A stretch of 64,000 nucleotides of DNA from Xenia sp. Carnegie-2017 (lineage: Eukaryota; Cnidaria; Anthozoa; Malacalcyonacea; Xeniidae), in the NCBI RefSeq assembly GCF_021976095.1, contig NW_025813489.1, forward strand, positions 1,055,676 through 1,119,675, in the 5' to 3' direction. Below the pieces are notes generated by a model. That model saw nothing but the letters and a program-made list of their open reading frames with translations, made no database searches and had not been told where the DNA came from. Shown in pieces: positions 1 to 10,307 of this stretch. The translations under genes and the position numbers were made by a program. The stretch's first letter is position 1; each line of letters opens with the position of its first letter.

Positions 1-235
1 ATAAAAGATATCATGGGGATAAATGATGATACAAAAGATATCACGGGGATAAATAATGATACAAAAGATATCACGGGGATAAATAATGATACAAAAGATA
101 TCACGGGGATAAATAATGATACAAAAGATATCACAGGGATAAATAATGATAAAACATACGTATCATGGGATAAACGATGATACTATAGATACTATAGGAT
201 AAACAACGACATCAAGGGATAAACGACTTTAATAC
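1..235. repeat. 30-bp minisatellite, decaying at the right end
   Basis: Near-identical 30-bp units (core ACAAAAGATATCACGGGGAT followed by AAATAATGAT) run from the window edge to about 150, then become irregular up to the KATNIP exon at 240. The array continues beyond the left edge. It lies in an intron of the KATNIP-like gene. Confidence 0.9.
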
Positions 236-239
236 TAAC

Positions 240-1313
240 TGATGATATCTGAACAGGTATACCAGAGCTATTGAATATCTCGACGCCATTTAATCCAACG
301 TAATACTGGTCACCCCAGGTTGTAAGAAAGTTTATGACAAGGTTTTGACCACTTGGTAACTCAAGAATTGTAAAATCATCAACTACACTACGTAAAAAGA
401 AAGACATCTCTTTGAAGATATCAATTCAACAATTATAAAACTTTTAAGAAATACAAAACAATTTTCGTGTTTCTAAGGAATAATAGAAACACAAGACAAA
501 GTTTGGGAGAAACGAGAAATGCCTGCAACAAAAGCTATTCTTTGAATTGTTAGAGCTTCATTCCTATTACAACTGAAATTACCTTAAGATTACACCATCG
601 TCTTGAATATGACTATCTTCGACAAGAAATTCGTCTAAAGCATCTCCTATAGAATGTTTATGATCACAACAGTTGATATGAACGTTCATTGGTCAATTTT
701 ATCTAGAAGTCAACTGACCAATGAGGTCAATTTTCTCTAGAGGTCAACTGACCAATGAGGTCAATTTTCTCTAGAGGTCAACTGACCAATGAGGTCAATT
801 TTCTCTAGAGGTAAACTGACCAATGAGGTCAGTTTTCTAGAGGTCAACTGACCAATGAGGTCAATTTTCTCTAGAGGTCAACTGACCAATGAGGTCAATT
901 TTCTCAGAAGGTGAGCGTCCATTGTTTAATTTTTACTGAAGGTTAACAATCATTGGTCAGTTGGATTCCATTTAACGCGTCCACTTCAATACTAACGAGT
1001 CTTCTTCAATACTAACGCGTCCATTTCAATACTAACGCGTCCACTTCCATACTAACACGTCTACTTCAATACTAAAGTGTCTACTTCAATACTAACACGT
1101 CTATTTCAATACTAACAAGTCCACTTCAATACTAACGCGTCCACTTCCATACTAACACGTCTACTTCAATACTAAAGTGTCTACTTCAATACTAACACGT
1201 CCACTTCAATACTAACAAGTCCACTTCAATACTAACGAACGTTAAATTGTGTATCAAAAAACTACCTTGGTGATCCATATTAATCTTCATCGAAGGAGTC
1301 AACCGTCCTTCTT
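240..1313 (-). CDS. KATNIP: KATNIP-like gene (katanin-interacting protein), three internal exons
   Basis: Three minus-strand exons join in phase: 1266-1313, 583-646 and 240-387. Each has an AG acceptor and a GT donor; the last acceptor has a good pyrimidine tract. The final exon encodes a stretch containing LVINFLTTWGDQYYVGLNG, then EIFNSSGIPVQIS. This matches the repeated DUF4457 beta-rich domain of KATNIP/KIAA0556, a ciliary and microtubule-associated scaffold that binds katanin. The two upstream exons encode a variable linker and rest only on splice sites and phase. The gene must continue left of the window (downstream) and right of 1313 (upstream). Its upstream exons would have to span the SEC13 exons on the same strand, which is odd. 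Assignment to KATNIP is by remembered family sequence and is fairly good for the last exon, weaker for the other two. Confidence 0.6.
690..915. repeat. 34-bp minisatellite built on a GGTCAACTGACC palindrome
   Basis: About six to seven units of AGGTCAACTGACCAATGAGG followed by TCAATTTTCTCTAG. Each contains the perfect 12-bp palindrome GGTCAACTGACC. The array lies in an intron between KATNIP-like exons. Confidence 0.9.
960..1245. repeat. 20-bp minisatellite
   Basis: Roughly 14 units of the form TCCACTTCAATACTAACGCG, with frequent variants at the CGCG end (ACACG, AAGTG, ACAAG). It is unrelated in sequence to the arrays on either side. Confidence 0.9.
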
Positions 1314-1394
1314 CTAGAGAGATTCTTCTAGCCATTTTTTGAAACAACAATTCTCATTCTCATGATTTCATTCTCATTCGTAGCATTTTTTTTT

Positions 1395-1795
1395 CGTTTT
1401 TTAAGAAAACGAAAGCTACGAAAAAAAGAAGCAACGACATGAAGAAAACGAAAGCTACGAAAAAAAGAAGCAACGACATGAAGAAAACGAAAGCTACGAA
1501 AAAAAGAAGCAACGACATGAAGAAAACGAAAGCTACAAAAAGAAGCAACGACATGAAGAAAACGAAAGCTACGAAAAAAAGAAGCAACGACATGAAGAAA
1601 ACGAAAGCTACGAAAAAGAAGCAACGACATGAAGAAAACGAAAGCTACGAAAAAAGAAGCAACGACATGAAGAAAACGAAAGCTACGAAAAAAGAAGCAA
1701 CGACATGAAGAAAACGAAAGCTACGAGAAAAAGAAGCAACGACATGAAGAAAACGAAAGCTACGAGAAAAAGAAACAACGACATATCTCATTTCT
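1395..1795. repeat. 39-bp purine-rich minisatellite
   Basis: Ten or so units of GAAGAAAACGAAAGCTACG, an A-run of variable length, then GAAGCAACGACAT. Length variation is mainly in the A-run. Open frames across it on both strands are repeat artefacts. Confidence 0.9.
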
Positions 1796-2228
1796 ATTTC
1801 AAAAATGGCTATTTCATTCTCATTTCTATTTCTATTATCTATTCTCATTTCTCTTTTTAAAGTTTTAACATCATACTACGTAATGAAGACAACTTAGACT
1901 GTGGCTGTGACAATAGTATATAGAGGGACTTAAGATTAGACTCAAGTTATCTAGTTATTTCTGAATATGACACATGACACGACTAAACATGACCTCTTCA
2001 TGACTCTAGACTAGTAGAAATTAAATATCAAATCACTCTTGATGTAGTATGTGCGTAAGAATCAAAGTTTCAACATTATGTCACTGCCGAAGAAGCCATT
2101 ATATTGGGGTGTATAATAACCCAAGAATGAACTCTTAAAAATCAAGTTGTAATAATTGCTTAAATTTGAACCTAGGGAGAAGTCAGTAGACATGGAATAA
2201 CACCTTGAATTATCACAAATTACCTTAC
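1796..2228. other. non-coding stretch, nothing recognised
   Basis: Unique-looking AT-rich sequence. It was searched on the minus strand for the missing SEC13 C-terminal WD-repeat exons without finding a convincing match. Confidence 0.5.
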
Positions 2229-3884
2229 CTGGGAACAACTGGCAATTTTACTTGTAGGCAATCCAATATTTGGCGCCCAGGCCACATCACACACCCAATC
2301 GCTATGTGCTTCCAGCTTCTCTTCCTCTTCCCACTGGCCATCAGTTGCACTTAATTAATAATGGAGAGATTACATAGAAAACCACGCTGACTTTTGTAAA
2401 TTGCTGTTTTCTGAATAACATAAAATAATGGAAAACAGTATGGGGTTTACAACGCAAGTCTAGGAGGTGAAATTAAAGGCAATAAAGACCGTTAAAATAG
2501 AGTTATAATTGTTATCAAAGGAAAAACAAAACATGAACACAATATAAAATCCGTCGATCATTCACGATGTTAGTAAGCCCTTAATAACCGAGCACGAGAA
2601 TAATAAAAGGTTTAATAAAGGTGTAAAAAAACGTTCTTTCTTTTCTCGTTCTCGCTGCTTTACAAAGACTTGTTTTCACTCCTCCACTCTTCGTCCGCAA
2701 AAAGAAATGATTTGAAAATGTGTCCTCCAAAAAACTAATTTTCTGAGTGCTCTTCCTTTCCCTTACATTCCTACATGATTTTTTCTTGTTTTTTTTTCGT
2801 TTCACAAAAATTTTAATGTTTGCTTCACGAAGCTAACATTTATTTGAAAAAATTACATGCAATGGAGCGCTGATCCATTACAGGAAAGTAATTCTGCGCC
2901 AGCAAAAATACTTCTGAGCCAATCAAAACACGCCATTTCACCGGAAGTGTCGCTTGCCATATAAATATACATAGTTAAAGTACCTCATCTTCCATATTTT
3001 TACCAAACTATCGCAGCCTCCAGTCACTAATCGTTTCTCTATTTCGCCACGCTTCGGTTCATCAGCAATCTAAAGAACACGAAATTATATTCAAATCCCA
3101 CAAGTCATGCACCATGTTCCGTCAAAAATTGTTACTCTAAATCAAACATGCTTTTAGCTACAGTCTGATTTGAAAGTTTAAAGTCGTTCCTATGAAAAGT
3201 AACTTTTCAATGTTACAATGAAAAAATGTTCAATTCTTTAGTTAGTTTCCATATTATGTAATACTACTTACATTAAAAAGGGACCCAGGATGCGTCGAAG
3301 GCGCCCAACTGACAGCATTACATCCAATCTAGAAGAACATTAAAAATTGCAACACAGAAAAGTTTCAGTACATGGGCCGTTTGTACGAAAGGCGTTTTAA
3401 TCATCGTTCAAATCGCTATCTACCATATAAATTTCAAACGCTTAATTTAAATTCATTTCACAATACGTTATGGTGTGTTTTATGTGACATCAAAGCAGTG
3501 GCAACGGAGTGGAGAAATACTATTACTTCTTACTGTGTGTGCATTGTTGATCTTTTTTACCTGCCAGTGTCCGTCACCTACGGTACAAACAGAGTTTCAT
3601 TAGAGCAAGATATTTTCACATGAAAATAACAAAGTCTTTTCATTAATTAATATCGTAATATTTTTACCAGTCTTTTGTCTTAGTAAGGTAAATGATTCTT
3701 TAAGACAAGCATACATTCATAAATTTACGAGGTACGTATCTTGTCATCATACGTACAATACTGCTATATTTCTATGTTTAAAAATATCGTATACCTTCAC
3801 TTGATATGATTGAAACACTTCCATCTGAGGAGCCACAAGCCAGCATCAATCCATAGGCTTCGGGAGCCCAGCAAAGAGAATTCA
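2229..3884 (-). CDS. SEC13: SEC13 homologue, five consecutive internal exons
   Basis: SEC13 is a WD40 beta-propeller shared by the COPII outer coat and the nuclear pore Y-complex. Minus-strand exons are 3795-3884, 3534-3577, 3272-3328, 2984-3069 and 2229-2349. All are bounded by AG/GT and keep one reading phase. They encode, in order, VNSLCWAPEAYGLMLACGSS, then DGHWQVKKINNAHT, then IGCNAVSWAPSTHPGSLFN, then RLVTGGCDSLVKIWK, then EKLEAHSDWVCDVAWAP and GLPTSKIASCSQ. These match the middle of SEC13 from the third to the fifth WD repeat almost residue for residue. Missing from the window are the N-terminal two propeller blades and the C-terminal exons after ASCSQ. Downstream sequence to position 650 shows no candidate and then KATNIP-like exons begin. 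So this is either a displaced gene fragment or a gene with remote or rearranged ends. No stop or frameshift lies in the five exons. Confidence 0.9.
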
Positions 3885-4255
3885 CTACAAATGGTATAGT
3901 AGTTATATAGGTGCTGTGTATGCTAAATGTGATTCCTAAAGCATGGTATATGGACCATATGCGTGTGTTCTGACCCTACGGATGAATTGCAAGACATGTA
4001 TGTCAACTTTTGTAAAGTAAACTGTAAGATTCGGGCATGTTTTGGCCGTTATTTCGAGATGGCCAATGGATAGATGTAATTCTACAACTAGTTGACCGGT
4101 CACAAAAATTTGGTGTGTCAAAGCAATGAATATGGCTGGTTAATGACCACTGACCAACACTTCTTGGTAACCCGAGAGGTTACCAGTAGCGTAGCCAGCC
4201 TGGGGATTTACTCCTAATAGTAAAAGTCGGGCTAACTAAGCTACTGATGGTGATG
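3885..4255. other. non-coding gap between SEC13 exon and gypsy LTR
   Basis: Upstream SEC13 intron sequence up to the presumed LTR edge. No exon for the preceding WD repeat was found. Confidence 0.4.
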
Positions 4256-4747
4256 TGTTGATACCTGATGAATCGTGGTTGATAAATTCTTGCAGCTTCA
4301 TCCATCCATTACTGTTTTCTTTCCAGATAATTACCTACGTACCACAGTTAAAATATTGTAACGTTGAGCCGTATAACGGTCAGATTTGGATCCTCATGTC
4401 CCTCGGTATATGCACTTGCGCCAGGAAATCATACACTTGCCACGTATCGTTATTGTTGCATTATATTTAATCATACGAGTTTATATACAATTTTACTATG
4501 CTCTATTCATCTCTTGTCTTGTCTTGTCTTGTCTTGTCGTGCATTTATGTAATAACTAAAGGGAGTGTTCTCCGTCATGTCCTGCACGTAATAGTGGGAT
4601 GACTTAGTTCATTCTAAGCGCGTTATAGCTGCTTTCATGCTTTGTGGTCGGGCTTGTGTGGTTAGCTTGTAGCGCGTTGTTGTGCTTACTCACATCCTAT
4701 ATCCGTTGACGCACAACAACTATGACTAAGCTTGATTCGTCGCTACA
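4256..4747 (-). mobile_element. probable 3' LTR of the Ty3/gypsy fossil
   Basis: On the minus strand the interval begins TGTAGCG and ends ATCAACA, giving the expected TG...CA ends. It is preceded by a G-rich purine run (AGAAGGGGGTAG) that fits a polypurine tract. It contains a CTTGT pentanucleotide microsatellite near 4513-4538. The partner LTR is not in the window, so the right-hand limits are inferred rather than proven by comparison. Confidence 0.55.
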
Positions 4748-6750
4748 CTACCCCCTTCTTAGAGAAAGCATGTCCCATGCGCTGATAAACCTAGTATGTG
4801 ATATATGTCTACTAAATCATGCAAAATTTAAACAATTAAAATCATGTTGTTCAGAATATTCAGTTTATGTCTACGTCAAAATCCGCCATCCATCCGGGAG
4901 GTCGAATTTGACGCCGTGGTCGGGACAATGAAGGTTGCCGTTCCTCATGTATGGGCAGTTCGCCCTCATGTATTGGGTTTGTGTACTCGAAGACAGGTGA
5001 GTCGTGGGTGTACATAAGATCAGTTTCGTCCGGAACGTAACGTTGCTCGTTGACACGAGGTCGGTCATCTTCATGAACACTCTGTCCACGCGTTGCTTGA
5101 GGGTGACTATTCTCCACAGAATTGATTGTGCAATGTTTCAACCGATTGTAGTGAACAATTTGCTTTCTTCCTTCTCCATTCTCTGCCCCAATCTTGTAAT
5201 TCACGTCAGAAAGTTTGTCAAGGATGACAAACGGTCCTACCCATGGTGATCGTAACTTGCGTGACTCACCTTGTTTCATTGCGGAATTGAGAAGCCAAAC
5301 ACAATCGCCGATACCAAAACCATCACCAGTACCGCGAGCGTCATAATACCGCTTTTGCCGCTTCTGTGCTGTTTTCAGGTGTTCACGAGCTAGATCGTGC
5401 GCTGCCACGAGGCTGTCTCTCAACTCCTCGACGTACGCGTGCACATCCTTTGATTGGTCAGGAGTGTTTCCGAACATCACATCTGCAGGTAAACGGATTT
5501 CTCGTCCAAACATTAGCTGGTATGGAGTAAAGCCAGTTGATTCCTGCACACTCGATCGGTAAGCCATCATTACTCGGGAAGATGTACGTCCCAATCCTTT
5601 TGATGTTTTGCTACATATTTGGAAAGCATCGCTTCAAGAGTTCTATTAAAGCGTTCAATCATTCCATCTCCTCCGGGCGATACGCCGATGTGCGAGTCTT
5701 ATGGATTCCCAAAGCCTACACACTTCTTGGAATAGTGAAGACTCAAAATTCCTACCTTGATCTGTGTGGATGGTATCTGGTGCACCAAAACGGCAGATGA
5801 ATTCGTTCACCAACTTTTCCGCAACTGTATATGCCTCTTGGTTTGGAATGGCATAACTCTCCGTCCATTTTGACAAGTAGTCGCCAACCACCATGATGTA
5901 TTTGTTGCCGTTTGTAGACACTGGTAAAGGTCCCAGTATATCGATTGCAATTCGTTCTAAAGGATAACCAGGGGGACAACTTACCAGTGGTGCCCGATTC
6001 CCTTTGTTGCACCCTTACCTACAGCGCACTTTTCACATTTCATCAACCATTCTTCGACATCTTGACGTTGACCAGGCCAGTAAAATCTCTGTCGTACTTT
6101 CGAGAGAGTTTTTGTTATGCCCAGGTGACCGGAAGTTGGACTGTCGTGCAGACTTCGTAACACATCGTTCACTAAACAACGAGGTACTACCAACAGGGCT
6201 CCGTCGTTGTGCCATCGTCATTTTCTAACGACGATACAAAACACCGTCACGAATTTCCAAAACGTCCCAATGTGAACACAAATTGTGCACAGCTCGGCTT
6301 AATCCTTTTAATTCTTCTTTTCGTGGAGGATCTACCTGGATCTCCTTCTTAGACAACACATAGCAAATCGTAGGGTCAGCTAACTGTAGTGATCGTAACT
6401 CAGCGGACGTCCACGTGGGACACCAAGCTTCCTCAGAATTCGTCCGTTTTTCAAGTTCTATATTTCCTACGTTATGAACTTCGATAGACGGGTTGGGCCG
6501 TCGTGACAAACTGTCCGCATGTCCATGTCGCTTCCCAGGTCGAGACTGCACCTTAAAATCAAATTCTGCAAGTTTTTCTAGCCAACGTGCTACTTGCCCG
6601 TTTGGTTCTTTAAAGTTCGTTAACCAACGTAAGGCGTCATGATCCGTTCTCGCAATGAAACGTAGTCCGTACGGATAGTGCCGAAATTGTTGGGTATAGA
6701 AAACTAAAGCCAACATTTCTCGTTTCGTCACTGAATAGTTACGCTCACTC
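4256..6750 (-). mobile_element. Ty3/gypsy (Metaviridae) fossil, 3' half of pol plus LTR
   Basis: Reading on the minus strand from 6750: RNase H with ERNYSVTKREMLALVF and RTDHDALRWL (about 6750-6500), a connection segment, the HHCC integrase zinc region with SGHLGITKTLSKVRQRFYW and CEKCAVGK (about 6190-5990), the integrase core with a DYLSKW strand and GAPDTIHTDQG (about 5920-5655), and the integrase C-terminal segment ending near 4860. Gag, protease and reverse transcriptase are absent because the element stops abruptly at about 6750, where Polinton sequence begins. The fossil is broken, with several interruptions to its reading frames. The good preservation of motifs suggests moderate age. 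Confidence 0.9.
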
Positions 6751-7101
6751 TTGCGTATCTTTAACAGGGTGTTTTAATGGTATACCCCTACGGCCGTTGT
6801 AATTTATCGTTTTTACTTTTCTAAGCATATCTAAAGCTTTGTTCGTAAGTTCTATATCATTATCAGCATATTGAAGTTCTTGTCTTAGCTGTTGTATTTT
6901 ATCATGCTGTTTGACTTCATTTTCATAGAACGCCTCTTTAGCCTTTGATAAGTCCTCTAGAGCCTTGTTGTGACGTTTCATTTCCTCAGCATAACCGTTT
7001 TTATCAAGTTTATGAAATAGCCAGCCTGCTAGGGAAAAACCTAACCCATTAACAACTGCTCCTATAGATGTTGATAATCCACTAGTAATAACACTTGTCA
7101 T
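6745..7101 (-). CDS. Polinton left-arm small coiled-coil/membrane protein (unknown)
   Basis: 118 residues. An N-terminal small-residue, hydrophobic stretch (about residues 5-30) looks like a membrane segment. It is followed by a charged coiled-coil-like region (about 35-95). No recognised domain. It is the outermost gene of the minus-strand arm, and its end coincides with the gypsy junction, so its last residues may not be original. Confidence 0.5.
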   Translation of the reverse strand: MTSVITSGLSTSIGAVVNGLGFSLAGWLFHKLDKNGYAEEMKRHNKALEDLSKAKEAFYENEVKQHDKIQQLRQELQYADNDIELTNKALDMLRKVKTINYNGRRGIPLKHPVKDTQE

Positions 7102-7107
7102 ATATAT

Positions 7108-7347
7108 TTATACAGATTTAACTGGATTTTCAGGAATCCATTTTTTGTCTTGAGCATATTTAACTAGCATTGTTGATGCTGTAACAGCAATAGCTAGTTT
7201 TGCAAAATCTTTGATACTGTTTGTGTCTGTTAATTTTTGACCTAGTAGTTTTTTAGACGCCATAGAAAGACCTACAGCAGTTGTTGTCACAAGCACTGCA
7301 TCAAAAGCTTCATTCATAAATTGTTTCTTAGTCATAGTATTACTCAT
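7108..7347 (-). CDS. Polinton left-arm small membrane protein (unknown)
   Basis: 79 residues with two hydrophobic stretches, one near residues 15-30 and one near 48-63, followed by YAQDKKWIPENPVK. It lies 6 bp from the next gene and in the same direction, in a tightly packed minus-strand cluster. Short membrane proteins of this type are common but uncharacterised in Polintons. Confidence 0.55.
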   Translation of the reverse strand: MSNTMTKKQFMNEAFDAVLVTTTAVGLSMASKKLLGQKLTDTNSIKDFAKLAIAVTASTMLVKYAQDKKWIPENPVKSV

Positions 7348-7404
7348 ATATAATAGGAAATATTTTATTCAAATGAGTCTAAATTATATTGTTTATTTTT
7401 TGTA

Positions 7405-7716
7405 TCAAAACATGTTTTCACTAGTTGTTTCTTCTCTCGCTTTATCGTTTGTTAATTTTTCCTGTCTTTTATCATCTTTCCGTGCATAATAGAGGCTAGC
7501 AATAGCGGTTATCACTCCAACTGCTCCAAATAAGAATCCATAATTAATATTCCAGCTATCATCCTCAATTTTCTTTTTATTTTCTAATTCAATCCTATCT
7601 CGCATCTTTTTTTCTTTAGAAGCTTTCGATATAGCAGCCAAGCGTTTCCCAGCTTCAACCCTAAATGCATCTTTCTCTTTCTTAACAGTAGTTATCTTTA
7701 AGTTTTCTTCAGACAT
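7405..7716 (-). CDS. Polinton left-arm single-pass membrane protein (unknown)
   Basis: 103 residues. A charged, Lys/Glu-rich N-terminal half is followed by one clear membrane segment (FLFGAVGVITAIASLYYA, about residues 60-77) and a short charged tail. No enzymatic motif. It is separated from the next upstream gene by a small tandem repeat at 7741-7838. Confidence 0.55.
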   Translation of the reverse strand: MSEENLKITTVKKEKDAFRVEAGKRLAAISKASKEKKMRDRIELENKKKIEDDSWNINYGFLFGAVGVITAIASLYYARKDDKRQEKLTNDKAREETTSENMF

Positions 7717-7740
7717 GTTATATAATACTGTAGATTTTGT

Positions 7741-7838
7741 TCACAGGTAACTAACAGATAATCTTATAGATAACTCACAGATAACTTATAGATAACTCAC
7801 AGATAATCTTATAGATAACTAACAGATAACTTACAGAT
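7741..7838. repeat. short tandem repeat between Polinton genes
   Basis: Repeats of ATAACTCACAGATAACTTAT and ATAACTAACAGATAATC type, period about 12-24 bp, in the spacer between two left-arm genes. This could be upstream regulatory sequence for the gene at 7405-7716 or a simple slippage product. Confidence 0.7.
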
Positions 7839-8274
7839 CATTATATTTTTTGTTATATTTACTCACCATACCATCTATAGTAGTACAAAAGTCGATTATA
7901 ATATCATCGATAACTTTTATGTCTGATAGAAATATCAATTCATCATAAGCTAATCCTCTTAAATAAGATCTTATAGTCATAAGTATTTTTTCATATAATT
8001 TATATGCAAATTTACACATTTCTAAGTTATTATTAATTTTACTTTTAACAATATAACCTTGAATTAAAGCCCCTAAACCACTCAAGGTGGCTATAACTAT
8101 CGGGTTTACGGTTACACTGCCAGCAATTGCACCAGTCGAGACTAGAAAAATACTTCCCATGTTTAATGATAGTCTAATTTTATTTAATTTATTATACTTC
8201 CATTTATAACAGGTATACATCTTGTGATAGTATAAATACAATTTTTTCAGCTTTTCAAATTCCTCTTGACTCAA
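7831..8274 (-). CDS. Polinton left-arm two-helix membrane protein
   Basis: 147 residues. An N-terminal helical region is followed by a hydrophobic hairpin (about residues 40-78, including VNPIVIATLSGLGALIQGYI), then a helical C-terminal half. From recall, proteins with this layout (a KLxxxRLSL-like start, glycine-rich membrane hairpin, then a FAYxxYEKIL motif) recur in cnidarian Polintons. Function is unknown; a role in virion or membrane biology is only a guess. Confidence 0.6.
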   Translation of the reverse strand: MSQEEFEKLKKLYLYYHKMYTCYKWKYNKLNKIRLSLNMGSIFLVSTGAIAGSVTVNPIVIATLSGLGALIQGYIVKSKINNNLEMCKFAYKLYEKILMTIRSYLRGLAYDELIFLSDIKVIDDIIIDFCTTIDGMVSKYNKKYNDL

Positions 8275-8407
8275 CTCACTCGAAATATGATTAAAATCTA
8301 TAACTTTTTCATATTATATTATAAGACGTATTTAATTAATATAAATGATGATAGCGTTGATATACCGAGTAAAGTAATCATATCTGTTTGATGGGGATTA
8401 TTTACTA

Positions 8408-9538
8408 TCATTTTGTATGTTTATGTACTACTGGTTTTTTATGCACTTCATCTAGATTATCTAGGTGTTGTGAGGTTGTATTATCTTGATGTACTTTTTT
8501 TCGTTCTTCCTTTTCAACTCCATAATAATTTATTTTAGAATTAATACCGAATTTCATAGTTTTATTAGCTAATGTTAAAATATTATTATACCCATCAATC
8601 TTTTTATCTAAGAAAATCATACGGCTGGGTATTAAAATCATACCAGGGCTGATTGCCATATTTAAAATAACATTCGTGTCTTTTATACTCTTTCTCATGT
8701 TAGATATCAATACAGTCGTATCATTCTGTACTATAGTATCCTCTAATAATTTCCTAAAAACGGTTTGAGTTTGCAAGCTCTTAGCTCCATGATTAACTAT
8801 TACCCATCTTGTATTTGCCTGTGAACCAAGAATTGTATAAACAAAGCTTTCAATGCTCTCCTGCAAAAGAACTTTTCCGATTTTTGTAATACCTTCAGAA
8901 TTATATGCAATGAAGTTCCTATAATCAGTATTTGAATATTGAAAATTAACATAATATCCCCAACCAGTTTCTCCATCACCGTCTTTAGTGGGTGAGAATT
9001 TTAAAATACCTTTATAAGGTATATGCTTTTTCAATTCCGTAAAGTCATATTTGTCTAATAACGATGGATGCTTCATAAATTTTCGGATCTGATAATACAA
9101 ATGGTATTTAACAAGGCTTTGTATAATTCTACTTTTATTAAAACTTAAATGATTAAGCGCAATACCACATAAAAAACTAGCAACATAAGCCCCACAAATC
9201 ATAGCGTAGTACGCTTCTTTTTTATAATTTAAATGACTTTTAATATTGTATCTTATACCAGTCGGCTGTTCTTTTTTACTTTTAATTTCACTTGTCCACG
9301 TTGCTGTTATAGGTGGTAAACTACTCATAAAATAATCATTCTCTGTGACATAAAATCTGAAGTTACAGATGTCGACATTTACCGGCCTTTGAAATGTAGG
9401 TTTTACAATAAACTTTGAGGTCCAACGATGTAACATATGATCGAAATAATCCTGACTATGACCTTCATCCCCATTAACAGCTGGTATAAGATTTGTAAAC
9501 AAAGGCGTTTTAGTTGTTTCTAAATATATTTTTACCAT
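8408..9538 (-). CDS. Polinton left-arm protein of 376 residues (unknown)
   Basis: The largest left-arm gene; its ATG at 9538 faces the divergent gene at 9625 across an 86-bp spacer. The N-terminus looks beta-rich (LETTKTPLFTNLIPAVNG). A middle hydrophobic segment YYAMICGAYVASFLCGIALN lies near residues 112-131, and there is a His/Lys-rich tail. I could not find the His-Asp/Glu-Gln-Cys pattern of an adenovirus-type protease, nor polymerase motifs. Its position suggests a structural or accessory virion protein, but no family is recognised. Confidence 0.5.
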   Translation of the reverse strand: MVKIYLETTKTPLFTNLIPAVNGDEGHSQDYFDHMLHRWTSKFIVKPTFQRPVNVDICNFRFYVTENDYFMSSLPPITATWTSEIKSKKEQPTGIRYNIKSHLNYKKEAYYAMICGAYVASFLCGIALNHLSFNKSRIIQSLVKYHLYYQIRKFMKHPSLLDKYDFTELKKHIPYKGILKFSPTKDGDGETGWGYYVNFQYSNTDYRNFIAYNSEGITKIGKVLLQESIESFVYTILGSQANTRWVIVNHGAKSLQTQTVFRKLLEDTIVQNDTTVLISNMRKSIKDTNVILNMAISPGMILIPSRMIFLDKKIDGYNNILTLANKTMKFGINSKINYYGVEKEERKKVHQDNTTSQHLDNLDEVHKKPVVHKHTK

Positions 9539-9624
9539 GATGTATATGATACATGTTTTAAATCATCATCTCCTAATTTTATAGCATTTTCTTCTATTTG
9601 CTTGTTTGACATATAATATAAGCT
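9539..9624. promoter_or_regulatory. divergent promoter region of the Polinton
   Basis: The 86-bp spacer between the two divergent arms is very AT-rich and holds TATATGATACATG and ATATAATATAAGC just before the two starts. A bidirectional promoter here is inferred from layout only. Confidence 0.4.
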
Positions 9625-10302
9625 ATGTTATATATGAAAAAGTTCACTTTTTTTATAAACGGAGATAGTACAAAAATTGACTTACAAGAAAGTATAGTAA
9701 CATCTAACTATTCATATTTATATATCAAAAAAGCTTATGTGTATTGGGAATATAAAAATGTGAAATTAAATAATACTTTAGCTTTTACAATAGGCGTTAT
9801 AAAATATAATATAGATGCTGGTTACTGGACTTTTAAAATGCTTAAAACGTTTCTTGAGTCTGTTAACGTAAAGCTTGAGATGGTAGAAAACAACGGAACT
9901 TGTAAAATAACTAATAATAATTACGAGATATTAGTATTATCTGATACTCTTATTAAAATGTTAGGTTTTAATGATACCATAAAAACTATTAGAAAAGGTA
10001 TCGTACAAAATGGTGTTTCTAAAGTGGATATAAACAGAGGATTAAAGTGTGTGCAAATTTCTTCTAATATTGTAAATTCAAGTTATAATTATAACCCTGA
10101 AGGAAAAAAAAGTAATATAGCTTTAACTTTACCAGTAATAACAATTCAGTCGTTATTTGGTACTGTATACGAATACAACGATATTGAATCTAAAGTTACA
10201 ATTATAAAAGGAGTCTTTAACGAGCTAATATTTAATATATTAGATCAAGATGGTAACCCTGTGAATGTAGGTAGCATTCTACTGGAATGTTATCTTGAGT
10301 AA
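9625..10302 (+). CDS. Polinton penton-like minor capsid protein
   Basis: 225 residues of alternating beta-type sequence with no catalytic motif. It contains a KMLGFND segment and ends in a strand-rich region (FNELIFNILDQDGNPVNVG). That ending, together with its place as the first gene of the right arm, resembles the single-jelly-roll minor capsid protein of Polintons and adintoviruses. The assignment rests on length, composition and position rather than on a decisive signature. Confidence 0.5.
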   Translation: MLYMKKFTFFINGDSTKIDLQESIVTSNYSYLYIKKAYVYWEYKNVKLNNTLAFTIGVIKYNIDAGYWTFKMLKTFLESVNVKLEMVENNGTCKITNNNYEILVLSDTLIKMLGFNDTIKTIRKGIVQNGVSKVDINRGLKCVQISSNIVNSSYNYNPEGKKSNIALTLPVITIQSLFGTVYEYNDIESKVTIIKGVFNELIFNILDQDGNPVNVGSILLECYLE

Positions 10303-10307
10303 GTTAA

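Noticed and set aside
1328-1848. Open frames on both strands with repeated KKTKATKKRSNDM-type peptides
   Set aside because: They are translations of a 39-bp minisatellite; neither strand shows coding selection.
8408-9538. Polinton left-arm 376-residue gene as the missing protease
   Set aside because: No His-Asp/Glu-Cys catalytic pattern of adenovirus-type proteases could be found.
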